From: Stenotrophomonas pavanii
GTDB lineage: Bacteria; Pseudomonadota; Gammaproteobacteria; Xanthomonadales; Xanthomonadaceae
DNA length: 64,000 nt
Assembly: GCF_900101175.1 (NCBI RefSeq)
Contig: NZ_FNFQ01000005.1
Span: forward strand, 124,001 to 188,000
Direction: 5' to 3'
Positions 16,151-26,096 of the stretch are shown in pieces (position 1 is the first letter of the stretch; every line of letters starts with the position of its first letter). The translations under genes were made by a program, and so were the position numbers. The notes under the pieces were generated by a model. The model was given only the letters and a program-made list of their open reading frames with translations. It did not search any database and had not been told where the DNA came from.

Positions 16151-16972
16151 TCAGTCTCGTTGCCAAACCGCCTCAATGAAATCTACGGCATGTTTTTCGG
16201 CGATTCGGGCATAAACCCCGGGATAGCCGGCCAGCGCGCACCCCTCGCCCCAGCTGACGATGCCGAACTGGGTCCAGCCCTCGCGCAGGCGCAGCAGCAG
16301 CGGGCCACCGGAATCGCCCTGGCAGCTGTCCACGCCTTCACGGCCGGCGCAGATCACCTTGCCGCGTGACAGTTCACCGCCGTAGGCCTGCTGGCAGTCG
16401 CTGAAGGACACGAACGGTACCTGCGCGGTCTGCAGCTGGGTGGGGTAGATCCGGCCATCGCCGATGTCGGTGTCGCCCCAGCCGATCACGGTGAACTCAC
16501 GGCCCGGCTTGAGGTAGCTGGCGTCGGGCCGCAGCCGCAGTGCCACCGGCTGTGCGCCCTCCAGGGGCGCGCTCAGCTGGACCAGGGCAACGTCGTGTTC
16601 GAGCGAATTGCCGCTGTTGAAGGCCGGATGGACGTGGATCGCCTTGACGTTGGACGGTCGCGGCGCGGCACCGGTGGAGAGCGTGGCCTGGCCCCCCAGC
16701 ACCGCCAACCCCATCGGCTGCTCGCCCTGCAGGCAGTGCGCGGCGGTGAGCACCCAGGACGGTGAGATCAGCGTTCCGCCGCAGAAGTGGCGGTCATGAT
16801 CCGAATCGCCGTCGAAGATGCCCTGGATGCTGACCATGAACGGGTACTCGCCGGCGAGTGCCGCTTCGCCGCCGATCACGCGCGGCGCATCGCGCACCTG
16901 TGGCGCAGCGAAGGCGGGTACGGCGGACGCGGCCAACAACAGGCCGATGAACAAAGAGGTGCTGCGATACAT
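16151..16972 (-). CDS. Secreted trypsin-like serine protease (S1 family)
   Basis: The 273-residue product starts MYRSTSLFIGLLLAASA with a Sec signal peptide cleaved near AFA-AP. A short propeptide ends at R-VIGG, the usual zymogen activation site. The catalytic triad is visible in TAAHC (His), EHDVALVQL (Asp) and GDSGGP (Ser). The residue six before the catalytic Ser is Asp (DSCQGDSGG), which predicts trypsin-like cleavage after Arg/Lys. Paired cysteines flank the His and Ser loops as in the family. It stands alone with its own terminator. No inhibitor or dedicated secretion gene is adjacent. Confidence 0.93.
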   Translation of the reverse strand: MYRSTSLFIGLLLAASAVPAFAAPQVRDAPRVIGGEAALAGEYPFMVSIQGIFDGDSDHDRHFCGGTLISPSWVLTAAHCLQGEQPMGLAVLGGQATLSTGAAPRPSNVKAIHVHPAFNSGNSLEHDVALVQLSAPLEGAQPVALRLRPDASYLKPGREFTVIGWGDTDIGDGRIYPTQLQTAQVPFVSFSDCQQAYGGELSRGKVICAGREGVDSCQGDSGGPLLLRLREGWTQFGIVSWGEGCALAGYPGVYARIAEKHAVDFIEAVWQRD

Positions 16973-17124
16973 ATCCCTGTACTCCTCTATCAATGATTAG
17001 AACCGGCGCGGCCGCGGTCCGTGCCGGTGCATCGATTGGGGAGCAGGGATGAAGCCTGCAGCGCGAACGCGCGCACAGTTTCGGCGCAATGCGCTGCCTG
17101 CGACAGTCGCAGGCCGACAAATGC

Positions 17125-17157
17125 GAACGCCATCCCGCATGGATCGGAATGGCGTTC
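17125..17157 (-). terminator. Possible terminator hairpin after pyrF
   Basis: GAACGCCAT...ATGGCGTTC forms a stem about 30 bases past the pyrF stop. There is no clear T tract after it, so it may instead be an mRNA-stabilising hairpin. Confidence 0.4.
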
Positions 17158-17190
17158 GTGGTGCCGGCGTGACCGGCGTCAGCAGTGGGC

Positions 17191-17916
17191 TCAGCGTGCA
17201 GCCAGAGCCGACGCGATTTCCTGCTGGATCGCCCGCGCTGCCGCTTGCGGATCGGCCGCCAGACGGATCGGGCGACCGACCACGATGGCATCGGCGCCAT
17301 CGGCAAAGGCCTGGGCCACGCCGACGGTGCGCTTCTGGTCATCGCCAGCCGGACCACCGGGGCGGATACCCGGACAGACGATCGAGAACCCGCTACCGGT
17401 CGCGGCGCGGATCGGTGCAGCCTCCTGGCCCGAGGCGATCACGCCATCGACGCCCGCTGCCTGGGCGGCCAATGCGCGTTCGACCACCACGTCCACCGGC
17501 TCGCGGTCGATGCCCATCTGCGCCAGATCGGCGCGCCCCATCGAGGTCAGCACGGTCACCGCCAGCAGGCGCATGTCGCTGCTGTTGGCGGCCGCGCAGG
17601 CCTCCATCATCGCCGGGTGCCAGCCATGGATGGTGGCGTAGCTGACCGGCCACTGCGACAGGCGCTTGATCACCGCCGCCGCGGTGGCTGGAATGTCGAA
17701 GAACTTGAGGTCGACGAACACGCGCTTGTCGCGGCGGGCCAGCTCGTCCAGCACCTGGAAGTACTCGCCGGAGGCGAGCAGTTCCATGCCGATCTTGTAG
17801 AACGCCACGCTGTCACCGAGGCGATCGACCCAGTCCAGTGCCTGCACGCGATCAGGCACGTCCAGTGCGAAGATCAGGCGCTCGTCATCGCGCAGCGGCA
17901 GCGGTGCGCGGCTCAC
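17191..17916 (-). CDS. pyrF: Orotidine 5'-phosphate decarboxylase
   Basis: PyrF makes UMP from OMP in pyrimidine synthesis. The 241-residue product has the catalytic block [12 protein letters not shown] near residue 65, a TVLTSMG segment, the phosphate-binding PGIRPGG and the C-terminal [11 protein letters not shown]. The start is GTG at 17916, where the GTGA overlaps the TGA of the acid phosphatase gene. Longer readings only translate the phosphatase sequence in another frame. The overlap suggests translational coupling. Confidence 0.96.
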   Translation of the reverse strand: MSRAPLPLRDDERLIFALDVPDRVQALDWVDRLGDSVAFYKIGMELLASGEYFQVLDELARRDKRVFVDLKFFDIPATAAAVIKRLSQWPVSYATIHGWHPAMMEACAAANSSDMRLLAVTVLTSMGRADLAQMGIDREPVDVVVERALAAQAAGVDGVIASGQEAAPIRAATGSGFSIVCPGIRPGGPAGDDQKRTVGVAQAFADGADAIVVGRPIRLAADPQAAARAIQQEIASALAAR

Positions 17917-18836
17917 GGGGCGTAGTCCAGGGCGGCGCGCTTGGCGTCGTGGCGGGCCTGGCGCGACTGGCTGTAGTCGTTGTTGAACTGCGCCGGCTCG
18001 AAGCCGCCGTAGGTCGGGTTGGGCAGCATCCACCAGCGCTCGCCGAACCAGTCGTGATACTGCTGCAGCAGCGCGTCGCGGCCTTCATTGGTATTGGCGG
18101 TCACTTCGACGAAGTCACCCAGCTGGTCGCCGAACTGCATCAGCACGCGGTACTTCTGCCCGGCCAGGCGGCGTCGGCAGTTCTTCTCGCTGCCGGCCTG
18201 CTCGCACCCCGGCACCACCGTGCCCAGGCCCAGGAACACGCTGTCATCGGCCACCGGCAGGCCCTGCTCGCGCAGGTTGGCCAGCGTCGCGTCCTTCAGG
18301 TGCACGGCGCGGTTGGAGATGTACAGCAGGGTCACGCCCTTGGCGTTGGCGGCCTTGGCGAAATCAACCACGCCGGGAATGGCCTTGGCCTTCTTTTCAG
18401 CCACCCACTGGTCCCAGCTCAGCTCGTCGTATTCCTTGCCATCGCGCACCAGGCGCGCCTGGTAGGGCGAGTTGTCCAGCACGGTTTCGTCCACGTCCAG
18501 CACCACCGCCGGCTTCAGGCCCTTGGCATCGTTGCCGCGCTCTTCCGGCACCAGCGCATCCCAATGGGCTTCCTTCAGCGCCACATCCAGATGGTCGGCG
18601 GCGGCACGGTAGGTCTGCTCGGTGATCGCCTTGTACTCCTGCGCGCGCTGCATCCACAGCACCGCATTGAGGTTGTCGTTGGCCGTGGCATCGAGCGCGC
18701 CTTCGGCCTTGGCAGCGGCAGCGGGCGCCTGCGGGGCAGCGGCTTCGGCGGCAGGCGCCTCCACGCGCTTGCAGGCGGACAGGCCCAGCGCCGCGGTAGC
18801 GAGCAGGGTCAGGGACAGGGAAACGGGACGACGCAT
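17913..18836 (-). CDS. HAD-family acid phosphatase, lipoprotein e(P4)-like
   Basis: This 307-residue class C acid phosphatase has a lipoprotein signal (LGLSAC at about 17-22), so it is membrane-anchored and faces the periplasm. The HAD motif I is [12 protein letters not shown], and motif II is the YISNRA segment. The C-terminal region has the WDQWV and FGDQLGDF segments typical of the e(P4)/AphA-like group, which removes phosphate from nucleotides and other monoesters. An Ala-rich linker follows the anchor. It overlaps pyrF by four bases, an unusual partnership that may only reflect compact packing. Confidence 0.92.
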   Translation of the reverse strand: MRRPVSLSLTLLATAALGLSACKRVEAPAAEAAAPQAPAAAAKAEGALDATANDNLNAVLWMQRAQEYKAITEQTYRAAADHLDVALKEAHWDALVPEERGNDAKGLKPAVVLDVDETVLDNSPYQARLVRDGKEYDELSWDQWVAEKKAKAIPGVVDFAKAANAKGVTLLYISNRAVHLKDATLANLREQGLPVADDSVFLGLGTVVPGCEQAGSEKNCRRRLAGQKYRVLMQFGDQLGDFVEVTANTNEGRDALLQQYHDWFGERWWMLPNPTYGGFEPAQFNNDYSQSRQARHDAKRAALDYAP

Positions 18837-18937
18837 GGATTCACCGGCAATCAGATATACCGGCGCATTTTACCGGCAAAGGCGGCCCCGGGACGGCTAT
18901 GCTTGGCGGTTGACCCGTTGCCCTTCCGGAGGCCGCC

Positions 18938-19588
18938 ATGACCGATTCCAGCCAGACCCCCGACGTCCCCCTGCTCGACGCCGTGCAGGCCCGCCTGCTG
19001 GGCTGCCTGGTGGAGAAGGAGGCGACCACGCCGGACACCTACCCGCTGACGGTCAACGCCGCCCAATCGGCCGCCAACCAGAAGACCGCCCGCGAGCCGG
19101 TGATGAACGTTGATGCCGGCACGGTGCAGCACGCGCTGCGCCAGCTGGAGGCGCTGGGGCTGGCCCGCCAGCACTTCTCCTCGCGGGCAGACCGCTACGA
19201 GCACCGCCTGCAGGCAGCGCTGGACCTGACCCGGCAGCAGACCGTGCTGCTGGCGCTGCTGCTGCTGCGCGGGCCGCAGACGCTGGGCGAGCTGGTCACG
19301 CGCAGCGAGCGCCTGCACCGCTTCGCCGACACCGACGAAGCCCGCCATGCCATCGAGCGCCTGCAGCAGCGCGCGCTGCTGGTGGTGTTGCCGCGTGCCA
19401 GTGGCCAGCGCGAAGACCGCTACATGCACCTGCTGTGCGGTGAAGTGGATGGTGCGGCGCTGGCGGCGAAGTACGCCAGCAGCAGCGGCAGCAGCGACGC
19501 GGCCGAGCCGGGCCTGGCCGAGCGCGTGGCCCAGCTGGAAGCAGCCGTGGCCGAACTGCAGGCGCAGCTGGCCGAACTGCGCGGTTGA
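18938..19588 (+). CDS. YceH family protein (UPF0502/DUF480)
   Basis: The 216-residue protein has the YceH signature: the N-terminal [26 protein letters not shown] block, the [18 protein letters not shown] segment and a second winged-helix-like half with [14 protein letters not shown]. The C-terminus is a coiled coil ([21 protein letters not shown]). The family is widespread in proteobacteria and its role is not established. It is divergent from the acid phosphatase-pyrF pair and ends just before an inverted pair of GTAG repeats. Confidence 0.92.
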   Translation: MTDSSQTPDVPLLDAVQARLLGCLVEKEATTPDTYPLTVNAAQSAANQKTAREPVMNVDAGTVQHALRQLEALGLARQHFSSRADRYEHRLQAALDLTRQQTVLLALLLLRGPQTLGELVTRSERLHRFADTDEARHAIERLQQRALLVVLPRASGQREDRYMHLLCGEVDGAALAAKYASSSGSSDAAEPGLAERVAQLEAAVAELQAQLAELRG

Positions 19589-19604
19589 GCGTCGACATGC
19601 GGCG

Positions 19605-19666
19605 GTAGTGCCGGCCGCTGGCCGGCATCTGGTCATGCCTGGTTGCCGGCCAGCGGCCGGCACTAC
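19605..19666. repeat. Inverted pair of GTAG (SMAG-type) repeats
   Basis: A forward copy begins GTAGTGCCGGCCGCTGGCC at 19605 and an inverse copy ends GGCCGGCACTAC at 19666. They lie between the convergent yceH and GNAT genes. The inverse copy supplies the TAG stop of the GNAT gene at 19663-19665. Confidence 0.92.
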
Positions 19667-20190
19667 CCGACGTCGGCCGCACCCGGCGTGGCATACAGCC
19701 GGCTCGGGCTGTCCACGCCCGGCAGCTGGACCACCCCGCGCTCCTGCATGCCCAGGCCCAGCAGGATCTTTCCGGACACCACGTTGTCCAGGTCGGTGAT
19801 GCCATACAGATCGCGCAGGCCCAGCTCGCCACGCGCATAGGCAAACACCGCCCGCGCCGCCTCACCGGCATAGCCTTGCCCGGCGAATTCGGACAGCAAC
19901 GCATAGCCGATATCCGGTCCCGGCAGGCCATCGCGCCGCACCAGCCCGGCGTTGCCCAGCCACGCGCCATCGGACAAGCGCTCGATGGCGTACATCCCGT
20001 AGCCGTGCAGCGCATAAGCCGGCAGCACCCGCGCCGTGGCGTAGTCGCGTGCCTCCTGCGCCGTACGCACGCCGCGGTCACCGATGAAACGCAGGAAGCC
20101 GGGGTCATTCAACAACGCCAGCATCGGCACCGCGTCGCGGTCAGGATCGATCCGGCGCAGGCGCAGGCGTTCGCTTTCAATGGGATGCAC
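19663..20190 (-). CDS. GNAT family N-acetyltransferase (RimJ/RimL-like)
   Basis: The 175-residue protein begins MHPIESERLRLRRI, the usual opening of the RimJ/RimL branch. It continues with an AIERLSDGAWLGNAGL strand pair and an acetyl-CoA-binding region at about 105-120 (FAGQGYAGEAA), then GITDLDNVVSGKILLGLGM, which matches the family segment with the Asn-Ser/Lys pattern. The substrate may be a protein N-terminus or a small amine; it cannot be told from sequence. The stop codon falls inside the adjacent GTAG repeat, so the final residues may be repeat-derived. Confidence 0.88.
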   Translation of the reverse strand: MHPIESERLRLRRIDPDRDAVPMLALLNDPGFLRFIGDRGVRTAQEARDYATARVLPAYALHGYGMYAIERLSDGAWLGNAGLVRRDGLPGPDIGYALLSEFAGQGYAGEAARAVFAYARGELGLRDLYGITDLDNVVSGKILLGLGMQERGVVQLPGVDSPSRLYATPGAADVG

Positions 20191-20244
20191 GCGCGGATCT
20201 CCAATGGGAAAACCGATTGTAAGGCCGTGAGCCGGGGTGCCGGA

Positions 20245-22221
20245 TCAATCGAACAACGCCTCGATCGCCGCCAACCCCGCCGTCGCCCGCTCCTTCTTGC
20301 GCGCCGCATCGGCGACCGGATCGGCACCATCGCGCTGGATCTCCTCGGCCGGAATTTCCTCGAAGAACCGGCTGGGCTTCAGCCGTACATGCTCACCGAA
20401 CTTGCGGGTGAGCTTGCTGTAACTCATCCACAACTGGATCTTGGCGCGGGTGATGCCCACGTACAGCAGGCGGCGCTCTTCCTGCAGGTTGCCCTCATCC
20501 AGGCTGACCTGGTGCGGCAGCACGCCGTCTTCGCAGCCGACGATGAACACATAGGGGAACTCCAGGCCCTTGGAGGCATGCAGGGTCATCATGCGCACCT
20601 GGTTGCCGCCCTCGTCCTTGTCGCTGCGCGACAGCAGCGCCAGCTGGCCGGCCAGGTCGGCGGCGGTGGCACCGCGTGGGCCGCCCTCGAACCACTGTGC
20701 CAGTTCCTCGATGTTGTTGGCGCGGCGCTGGTAGCTGGCCTCTTCCTTGGCCTGCTGGCGCAGTTCGCTGAGCAGGCCCGATTCCTTGGCCACCTTGCGG
20801 ATCATGTCGCCGGACGTCACCTGGCGCATCTGTGCCCGCAGGTCGCGCAGGATGTCGGTGAAGCGCGCCAGGCTGTTGGCCGCGCGCGGCGGCAACTGCT
20901 GCAGGGCGCCGATGGTCTCGGCCACATGCGCCATCGGCATGTCCTTTTCCTGCGCCAGCTCGGCCAGCCTGGCCAGCGTACCGGCCCCCACGTCGCGCTT
21001 GGGCGACTGCACCGCGCGCATGAACGCGGTGTCGTCGTCCGGGTTCACCAGCAGGCGCAGCCAGGCCAGCGTGTCCTTCACTTCCTGGCGCTCCAGGAAC
21101 ATCGTGCCGCCGGTCAGGTGGTACGGGATGCGCAGCAGCTGCATCGCTTTTTCCAGCGGCCGCGACTGGAAGTTGCCGCGGAACAGGATGCAGAAATCAC
21201 TCCACGGCACCTTGCGCGACTGCGCCACGAAGGCGATCTCGGCCGCGACCTTTTCCGCTTCATGCTCGCTGTTGCGGCATTCCCACACGCGGATGCGCTC
21301 GCCGTCGGCCTGGTCGCTCCACAGTTTCTTCAGGTGCTCGTGCGGGTTGTTGGCGATCAGCGCATTGGCCGCGCGCAGCACGCGGTTGGAGCAGCGGTAG
21401 TTCTGCTCCAGCTTGATGATCTCCAGGGCGGGGTAATCGCGCCCCATCTGCTGCAGGTTTTCCGGGTTGGCCCCGCGCCAGGCGTAGATCGACTGGTCAT
21501 CGTCCCCCACGCAGGTGAAGTTGCCCTTCTCGCCGGCCAGCTGCTTGAGCAGGCGGTACTGCGCGTCGTTGGTGTCCTGGCATTCGTCCACCAGCAGGTA
21601 GCCGATGCGCTCGCGCCAGGCCAGCGCGATCTCCGGGTTCTCTTCCAGGATCTGCACCGGCAGACGGATCAGGTCGTCGAAGTCGACCGCGTTGAACGCG
21701 GTCAGCCGCAGCTGGTAACGCTCGTAGACGCTGGCCGCTTCCTTCTCGCGGTTGCTGCGCGCGGCGGCCATCGCCTGCTCGGGCGACAGGCCGGCGTTCT
21801 TCGCACGCGACACCAGGTTCTTCATGTCCTCGATGTCATCGGGCTTGGCCCCGTGCATCAGGTCCTTGATCTGCGCGGCGGCATCATCGGCATCGAAGAT
21901 CGAGAAACCACGCTTCAGGCCCACGGCAGCGTGCTCGATCTGCAGGAACTTCAGGCCCAGCGCATGGAAGGTGCAGATGGTCACTTCATCGGCGTCCTGC
22001 TCGCGCAGGCGCTTGGCCACGCGCTCGCGCATTTCCTTGGCCGACTTGTTGGTGAAGGTGATCGCGGCGATGCGGCGCGCCGGGTAGCGGCCACAGCTGA
22101 TCAGGTGGGCGATCTTCTCCACGATCACGCGCGTTTTGCCGCTGCCGGCGCCGGCGAGCACCAGCAACGGGCCTTCGATGTGCAGGACCGCGGCAGCTTG
22201 GGGGGGATTGAGACCGTGCAT
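20245..22221 (-). CDS. rep: ATP-dependent DNA helicase Rep
   Basis: Rep is a superfamily 1A 3'-5' helicase that helps replication forks pass obstacles. The 658-residue product from MHGLNPPQ carries the Q motif LNPPQ, Walker A AGAGSGKT at about 23-30, motif Ia [11 protein letters not shown], motif [12 protein letters not shown], motif [16 protein letters not shown], motif IV, motif [11 protein letters not shown] and motif VI YVGITRA. Length and the MHGLNPPQ start fit Rep better than UvrD or PcrA. A longer frame upstream overlaps the divergent tdk gene and is not supported. Confidence 0.96.
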   Translation of the reverse strand: MHGLNPPQAAAVLHIEGPLLVLAGAGSGKTRVIVEKIAHLISCGRYPARRIAAITFTNKSAKEMRERVAKRLREQDADEVTICTFHALGLKFLQIEHAAVGLKRGFSIFDADDAAAQIKDLMHGAKPDDIEDMKNLVSRAKNAGLSPEQAMAAARSNREKEAASVYERYQLRLTAFNAVDFDDLIRLPVQILEENPEIALAWRERIGYLLVDECQDTNDAQYRLLKQLAGEKGNFTCVGDDDQSIYAWRGANPENLQQMGRDYPALEIIKLEQNYRCSNRVLRAANALIANNPHEHLKKLWSDQADGERIRVWECRNSEHEAEKVAAEIAFVAQSRKVPWSDFCILFRGNFQSRPLEKAMQLLRIPYHLTGGTMFLERQEVKDTLAWLRLLVNPDDDTAFMRAVQSPKRDVGAGTLARLAELAQEKDMPMAHVAETIGALQQLPPRAANSLARFTDILRDLRAQMRQVTSGDMIRKVAKESGLLSELRQQAKEEASYQRRANNIEELAQWFEGGPRGATAADLAGQLALLSRSDKDEGGNQVRMMTLHASKGLEFPYVFIVGCEDGVLPHQVSLDEGNLQEERRLLYVGITRAKIQLWMSYSKLTRKFGEHVRLKPSRFFEEIPAEEIQRDGADPVADAARKKERATAGLAAIEALFD

Positions 22222-22322
22222 GGAATGGGGATTGTAGCGGGCGGGCGGGACAACCACAGCGGGCGGCCGGCAGGCTTGCTGAACAGCTTCGGCCAGTGGG
22301 GGCGGCGGCGTACAATCGGCCG

Positions 22323-22943
22323 ATGGCCAAGCTCTACTTCTACTACTCGGCGATGAACGCCGGCAAGACCACCACCCTGCTGCAGAGCGCACACAACTAC
22401 CGCGAGCGCGGCATGCGGGTGGCGATCCTGACGCCGCGCCTGGACGACCGGGCCGGCGCCGGCGTGGTTGCCTCGCGGATCGGCCTGCGCGCCGAGGGCA
22501 TGGCCTTCGACCGCGACACCGACCTGCAGCGCTGGGTAGAGCAGGACCTTGCGGAAAACGGGCCGATGGGCTGCGTGCTGGTGGACGAGGCGCAGTTCCT
22601 GACCCGCGCCCAGGTCTGGCAGCTCAGCGAGGTGGTCGACCAGCTGCGCATTCCGGTGCTGTGCTACGGCCTGCGCACCGACTTCCGCGGCGAACTGTTC
22701 GAGGGCAGCCAGTACCTGCTGGCCTGGGCCGACGAGATGCAGGAAATCAAGACCATCTGCCACAGCGGCAAGAAGGCGACCATGACCGTGCGCGTGGACG
22801 AGCATGGCCACGCCGTGCAGGACGGCCCGCAGGTGGAGATCGGTGGCAACGACCGCTACGTGTCGGTCAGCCGTGCGGAGTTCAAGAAGATCACGCGCGG
22901 TGAAGGGCGGATCGACCCGGCGCAGGCGCCCCTGCCGCTGTAA
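22323..22943 (+). CDS. tdk: Thymidine kinase (class II)
   Basis: Thymidine kinase phosphorylates thymidine for salvage. The 206-residue product shows the P-loop [12 protein letters not shown] at about 9-20, DEAQF at the Mg site, the FRGELF segment, and the thymidine-binding lasso region ending [10 protein letters not shown]. The E. coli enzyme has a zinc site made by a CxC pair and a later Cys/His pair. Here these positions read ICHSG and VSVSRAEF, so only one of the usual ligands remains and the zinc is probably absent. It is divergent from rep, about 100 bases away. Confidence 0.94.
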   Translation: MAKLYFYYSAMNAGKTTTLLQSAHNYRERGMRVAILTPRLDDRAGAGVVASRIGLRAEGMAFDRDTDLQRWVEQDLAENGPMGCVLVDEAQFLTRAQVWQLSEVVDQLRIPVLCYGLRTDFRGELFEGSQYLLAWADEMQEIKTICHSGKKATMTVRVDEHGHAVQDGPQVEIGGNDRYVSVSRAEFKKITRGEGRIDPAQAPLPL

Positions 22944-22953
22944 AGGGTGTTCT

Positions 22954-23208
22954 TTTGCAGGGCTTGCAGCCCTGCACCTGCAGAAGCAACGGCAACGGCA
23001 ACGGCCAAAGCCAGAGCCGCATTCCGTGGGATGGCGGGCCGGTGGCGGGGGCGTCCGCGGCATGAATGCCGCGGCCAAGCCCCCATGGACGGGTTTACGG
23101 CGTCTCCCGCCACCGGACCCACCCCGCCTACCCTCAGGAAACCAGCGTCTGCTTCGGCTGTTGCGGTGGCTTTGGCCCCGGCAGGTGCAGGGCTGCAAGC
23201 CCTGCAAA
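22954..23208. repeat. 255-bp composite repeat bounded by perfect 28-bp inverted arms
   Basis: The left arm 22954-22981 (TTTGCAGGGCTTGCAGCCC then TGCACCTGC) is the exact reverse complement of the right arm 23181-23208. Each arm can also fold on itself (GCAGGGC/GCCCTGC). Inside lie a second inverted pair (CCGGTGGCGGG with CCCGCCACCGG), a small hairpin CCGCGGCATGAATGCCGCGG and short GGCAAC direct repeats. It fills almost the whole 277-base gap between tdk and opgD. It does not resemble a transposase-bearing element. Confidence 0.85.
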
Positions 23209-23220
23209 CCCGCACCCCTC

Positions 23221-24825
23221 TTAGTACAACGTGCGCTCCGGCGCTCCGGCCGGCGGCGGGGTGTACTGGTACAGCCAGGTCTCGGTCAGGGTCTTGCCGC
23301 CACTGCGCAGGAACAGGCGGATGTCGATCTGCTCGGTACTGCCTTCCGGCGGCACCAGGTCGAACATCGCGCGATAGCCGTTGATCTCGCGCAGCGGCCG
23401 CGCCGACACGATCTCGACCCGGCCCCGGCTGGCTTCCACCACCGCCTCGACCTCGGCCTTGTCGATCAGTCTGGCCAGTTCGCCGCCTTCGAAGTCCACC
23501 GCGAAGCGCCAGCTGAAATACTCGCGCTTCTTGCCGACCACACCGCCCAGGCCGGTACGGCTGGCCACGCAGTGCGCCAGCGGCGGACGTGCCGGCGGCT
23601 CGGCGCCCCAGTACAGGCGGTAGCCAACCAGCAGCTCCTGGCCGGGCTGCGGCTTCTCCTTCGGATTCCAGAACGCCACGATGTTGTCGAAGGTCTCGTC
23701 CACGGTGGGAATCTCCACCAGCTGCACCGAGCCCTCGCCCCATTCGCCCTTCGGCTCCACCCACAGGCACGGGCGCTTCTCGTAGAACACGCCGTCATCC
23801 TGGTAGTGGTCGAAGTTGCGGTCGCGCTGCAGCAGGCCGAAGCCGCGCGGGTTGCGGTCCACGAACATGTTGAAGCGCAGGTTGCGCGGGTTCAGCAGCG
23901 GGCGCCAGATCCATTCGCCGGCACCGGTCCACAGCGACAGGCCGTCGGTATCGTGGATCTCCGGGCGCCAGTCCCAGCCCATGCGGCGGTCGTTCTCGCC
24001 CACCTGGTACATGCTGGTGCACGGTGCGATGCCGAGCCGCTCGATCGGCTTGCGCGGGTACAGCGCGCTGTCGATGTCCATCAGCAGCACGTCACCGTTG
24101 GTGATCGCGAAGCGATAGGCACCGGCCACGCTGGGCGAATCCAGCAGGCCGTAGACCACGATCGTGTCCGAATCTGCCGACGGCTGTTCCAGGTAGTAGG
24201 CGATGAAATCCGGGAATTCCTCCGGCTTGCCCATCCCGGTATCGATCGCCAGGCCACGCGCGGACTGGCCGTACTGGCCTTCCTTGCCGACCGCGCGGAA
24301 ATAGCTGGCGCCGAGGAAGGCGGCGAAGTCGCGGTCAGTATCCTTGCGGGTGTTCAGGCGGAAACCGGCGAAGCCGAGGTCGGCCGGCAGCTCGCCATCC
24401 TTGATGCCGCTCTTGCCGTAGTTGAACGCCGCGCCGTCATAGGCCAGCTCCTGCGCCTTGCCGTCGACCACGTCGAACATGCGCACCGGCGAATGGAAGT
24501 ACAGGCCCAGGTGGAAGAACTTGGCCTGGAACTTGCCGGGCTGGTCGGCCCACAGCGCATGGTCCTGGCGGTAGCCGATCGACTGGTACTGGTCCCAGTC
24601 CAGGCCCTCCAGGCGGCCCGGCAGCACCCGCTTGTGGCTCTTGTAGGGCGCCTGCGCCAACGCGCGCGCCTGGCCCTTCAGGGTGGCGAAATCGAACGGC
24701 TGCGGCTGGCCGAGGCGGCGCAGGCCCATCTGGCCGTTCCGGCTGGCCGCGCACGCGGGCAGGGACGGCAGGCCGAATGCAGCCAGGGCGAGGGAGGCAT
24801 TGCGGATGAAGTCGCGTCGTTGCAT
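23221..24825 (-). CDS. opgD: Glucan biosynthesis protein D
   Basis: OpgD (MdoD) is a periplasmic protein that shapes osmoregulated periplasmic glucans. The 534-residue product begins MQRRDFIRNASLALAAFG, a twin-arginine signal, as expected for OpgD rather than Sec-exported OpgG. Family blocks FHSPVRMFD, FAGFRLN, GASYFRAVG and GWDWRPEIHDTDGLS are present in order. The stop is 12 bases from the composite repeat at 22954-23208. No opgH or opgG gene is adjacent. Confidence 0.95.
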   Translation of the reverse strand: MQRRDFIRNASLALAAFGLPSLPACAASRNGQMGLRRLGQPQPFDFATLKGQARALAQAPYKSHKRVLPGRLEGLDWDQYQSIGYRQDHALWADQPGKFQAKFFHLGLYFHSPVRMFDVVDGKAQELAYDGAAFNYGKSGIKDGELPADLGFAGFRLNTRKDTDRDFAAFLGASYFRAVGKEGQYGQSARGLAIDTGMGKPEEFPDFIAYYLEQPSADSDTIVVYGLLDSPSVAGAYRFAITNGDVLLMDIDSALYPRKPIERLGIAPCTSMYQVGENDRRMGWDWRPEIHDTDGLSLWTGAGEWIWRPLLNPRNLRFNMFVDRNPRGFGLLQRDRNFDHYQDDGVFYEKRPCLWVEPKGEWGEGSVQLVEIPTVDETFDNIVAFWNPKEKPQPGQELLVGYRLYWGAEPPARPPLAHCVASRTGLGGVVGKKREYFSWRFAVDFEGGELARLIDKAEVEAVVEASRGRVEIVSARPLREINGYRAMFDLVPPEGSTEQIDIRLFLRSGGKTLTETWLYQYTPPPAGAPERTLY

Positions 24826-24931
24826 GCAGGCGCGTCAGGCACAGGGAGGAAGGTCGGCCATGATAGGCAGACAAACGTTAACGGGCAGCGGAGACGCGCC
24901 CTGCCCGTTCAGCTGCCGCTGGCTGCCCGGC

Positions 24932-25744
24932 TCAGCGCTGGCAGTGGCTGCACCAGACGCTGGCGCGCTGGCCGATGGTGGCGTGCTTCAGCGCGCGCCC
25001 GCAGTTCGGGCACGGCAGCCCGTCACGGCCGTACACCAGCAGTTCCTGTTCGAAGTAGCCCGGCGCACCATCGGGGCTGATGAAATCGCGCAGGGTGGTG
25101 CCGCCGCGGGTGATCGCGTAGCCCAGGATCTCCTTCACTGCGTCGGCCAGCCGCTGGTAGCGCTCGCGCGAGATCTTGCCGGCCTCGCGCAGCGGGCTGA
25201 TGCCGGCCTTGAACAGGCTCTCGGCGGCGTAGATGTTGCCGACACCCACCACCACCGCCTGGTCCATCAGGAAGGTCTTCACCGGCGCACTGCGGCCCCG
25301 GCTGCGGGCGAACAGGTAATCGCCGTCGAAGGCATCGTCCAGGGGCTCCGGGCCCAGCCCCTGCAGCAGCGGGTGGATCTCGCCGGCCGGCTGCCAGAGC
25401 AGGCTGCCGAAGCGGCGCGGGTCGTTGAAGCGCAGCAGGCGGCCGTTGTCCAGGCTGATGTCGACGTGATCGTGCGCGCGCAGCGGAGTATCACCGGGCA
25501 GCACGCGCAGGCTGCCGGACATGCCCAGGTGCAGCACCGCGCTGCCGATGGCGGTATCCAGCAGCAGGTACTTGGCGCGGCGGCGGATGTCTTCGATGCG
25601 CTGCCCCGGCAGCAGCTCGGCCACTTCCGGCGGAATCGGCCAGCGCAGGTCGGCGCGGCGCAGGATCACGCCATGCACGCGCCGGCCCTGCAGGTGCGGC
25701 GCCAGGCCGCGGCGGGTGGTTTCGACTTCGGGTAGTTCGGGCAT
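24932..25744 (-). CDS. mutM: Formamidopyrimidine-DNA glycosylase
   Basis: MutM removes 8-oxoguanine and formamidopyrimidines from DNA and nicks the site. The 270-residue product starts [14 protein letters not shown], with Pro2 as the Schiff-base nucleophile and Glu3. It has the FNDPRRFG loop, the helix-two-turn-helix GVGNIYAAE, and a C-terminal zinc finger C-x2-C-x16-C-x2-C ending CSHCQR. The start is fixed because Pro2 must be N-terminal. Length is standard. Confidence 0.97.
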   Translation of the reverse strand: MPELPEVETTRRGLAPHLQGRRVHGVILRRADLRWPIPPEVAELLPGQRIEDIRRRAKYLLLDTAIGSAVLHLGMSGSLRVLPGDTPLRAHDHVDISLDNGRLLRFNDPRRFGSLLWQPAGEIHPLLQGLGPEPLDDAFDGDYLFARSRGRSAPVKTFLMDQAVVVGVGNIYAAESLFKAGISPLREAGKISRERYQRLADAVKEILGYAITRGGTTLRDFISPDGAPGYFEQELLVYGRDGLPCPNCGRALKHATIGQRASVWCSHCQR

Positions 25745-25763
25745 GGGGTGATTCTACGCCCGC

Positions 25764-26096
25764 TCAACGCGGCGGCGCGGACAGCTCACGGGCGTCCAGG
25801 AAACCATCACCGTTGGCATCCTGCTTGTGGAAGCGCTGCACGATCACCTGCCGTTGCTGCTCACGGCTGATCGCCCTGCCCTTGCCGCCGGGCAGCTCGT
25901 CGGCGCTCAGCACTCCGTCGCCATTGCGGTCCATGTGGTCGAAGGCATACAGCATCCACTGCACGTACTCGGATTCACTCACCCGGCCGTCGCCATCGCT
26001 GTCCATCCGCTGCAGATAGCTGGCGGTGTCGGTGACCTGGGCCAGCGCCACGCCCGGCAGCAGCAGCGCCAGCAGAAGCCCGTGCCCTGCCCTCAC
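25764..26096 (-). CDS. Exported EF-hand calcium-binding protein
   Basis: The 110-residue product begins at GTG 26096 (VRAGHGLLLALLLPGVALA), which is a signal peptide. The GTGA overlaps the desaturase TGA. Three EF-hand loops are visible: DSDGDGRVSESE, DRNGDGVLSADE and DANGDGFLDARE, all with the expected Asp/Asn and closing Glu. It is probably periplasmic and binds calcium. The tight overlap with the desaturase gene indicates one transcript, but a functional link is not evident. Confidence 0.88.
   Translation of the reverse strand: MRAGHGLLLALLLPGVALAQVTDTASYLQRMDSDGDGRVSESEYVQWMLYAFDHMDRNGDGVLSADELPGGKGRAISREQQRQVIVQRFHKQDANGDGFLDARELSAPPR

Noticed and set aside
19876-22356. A long plus-strand open frame opposite rep
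   Set aside because: It is antisense to all the helicase motifs of rep, has no recognisable domain, and shows the same His/Gln/Arg-rich composition as other shadow frames.
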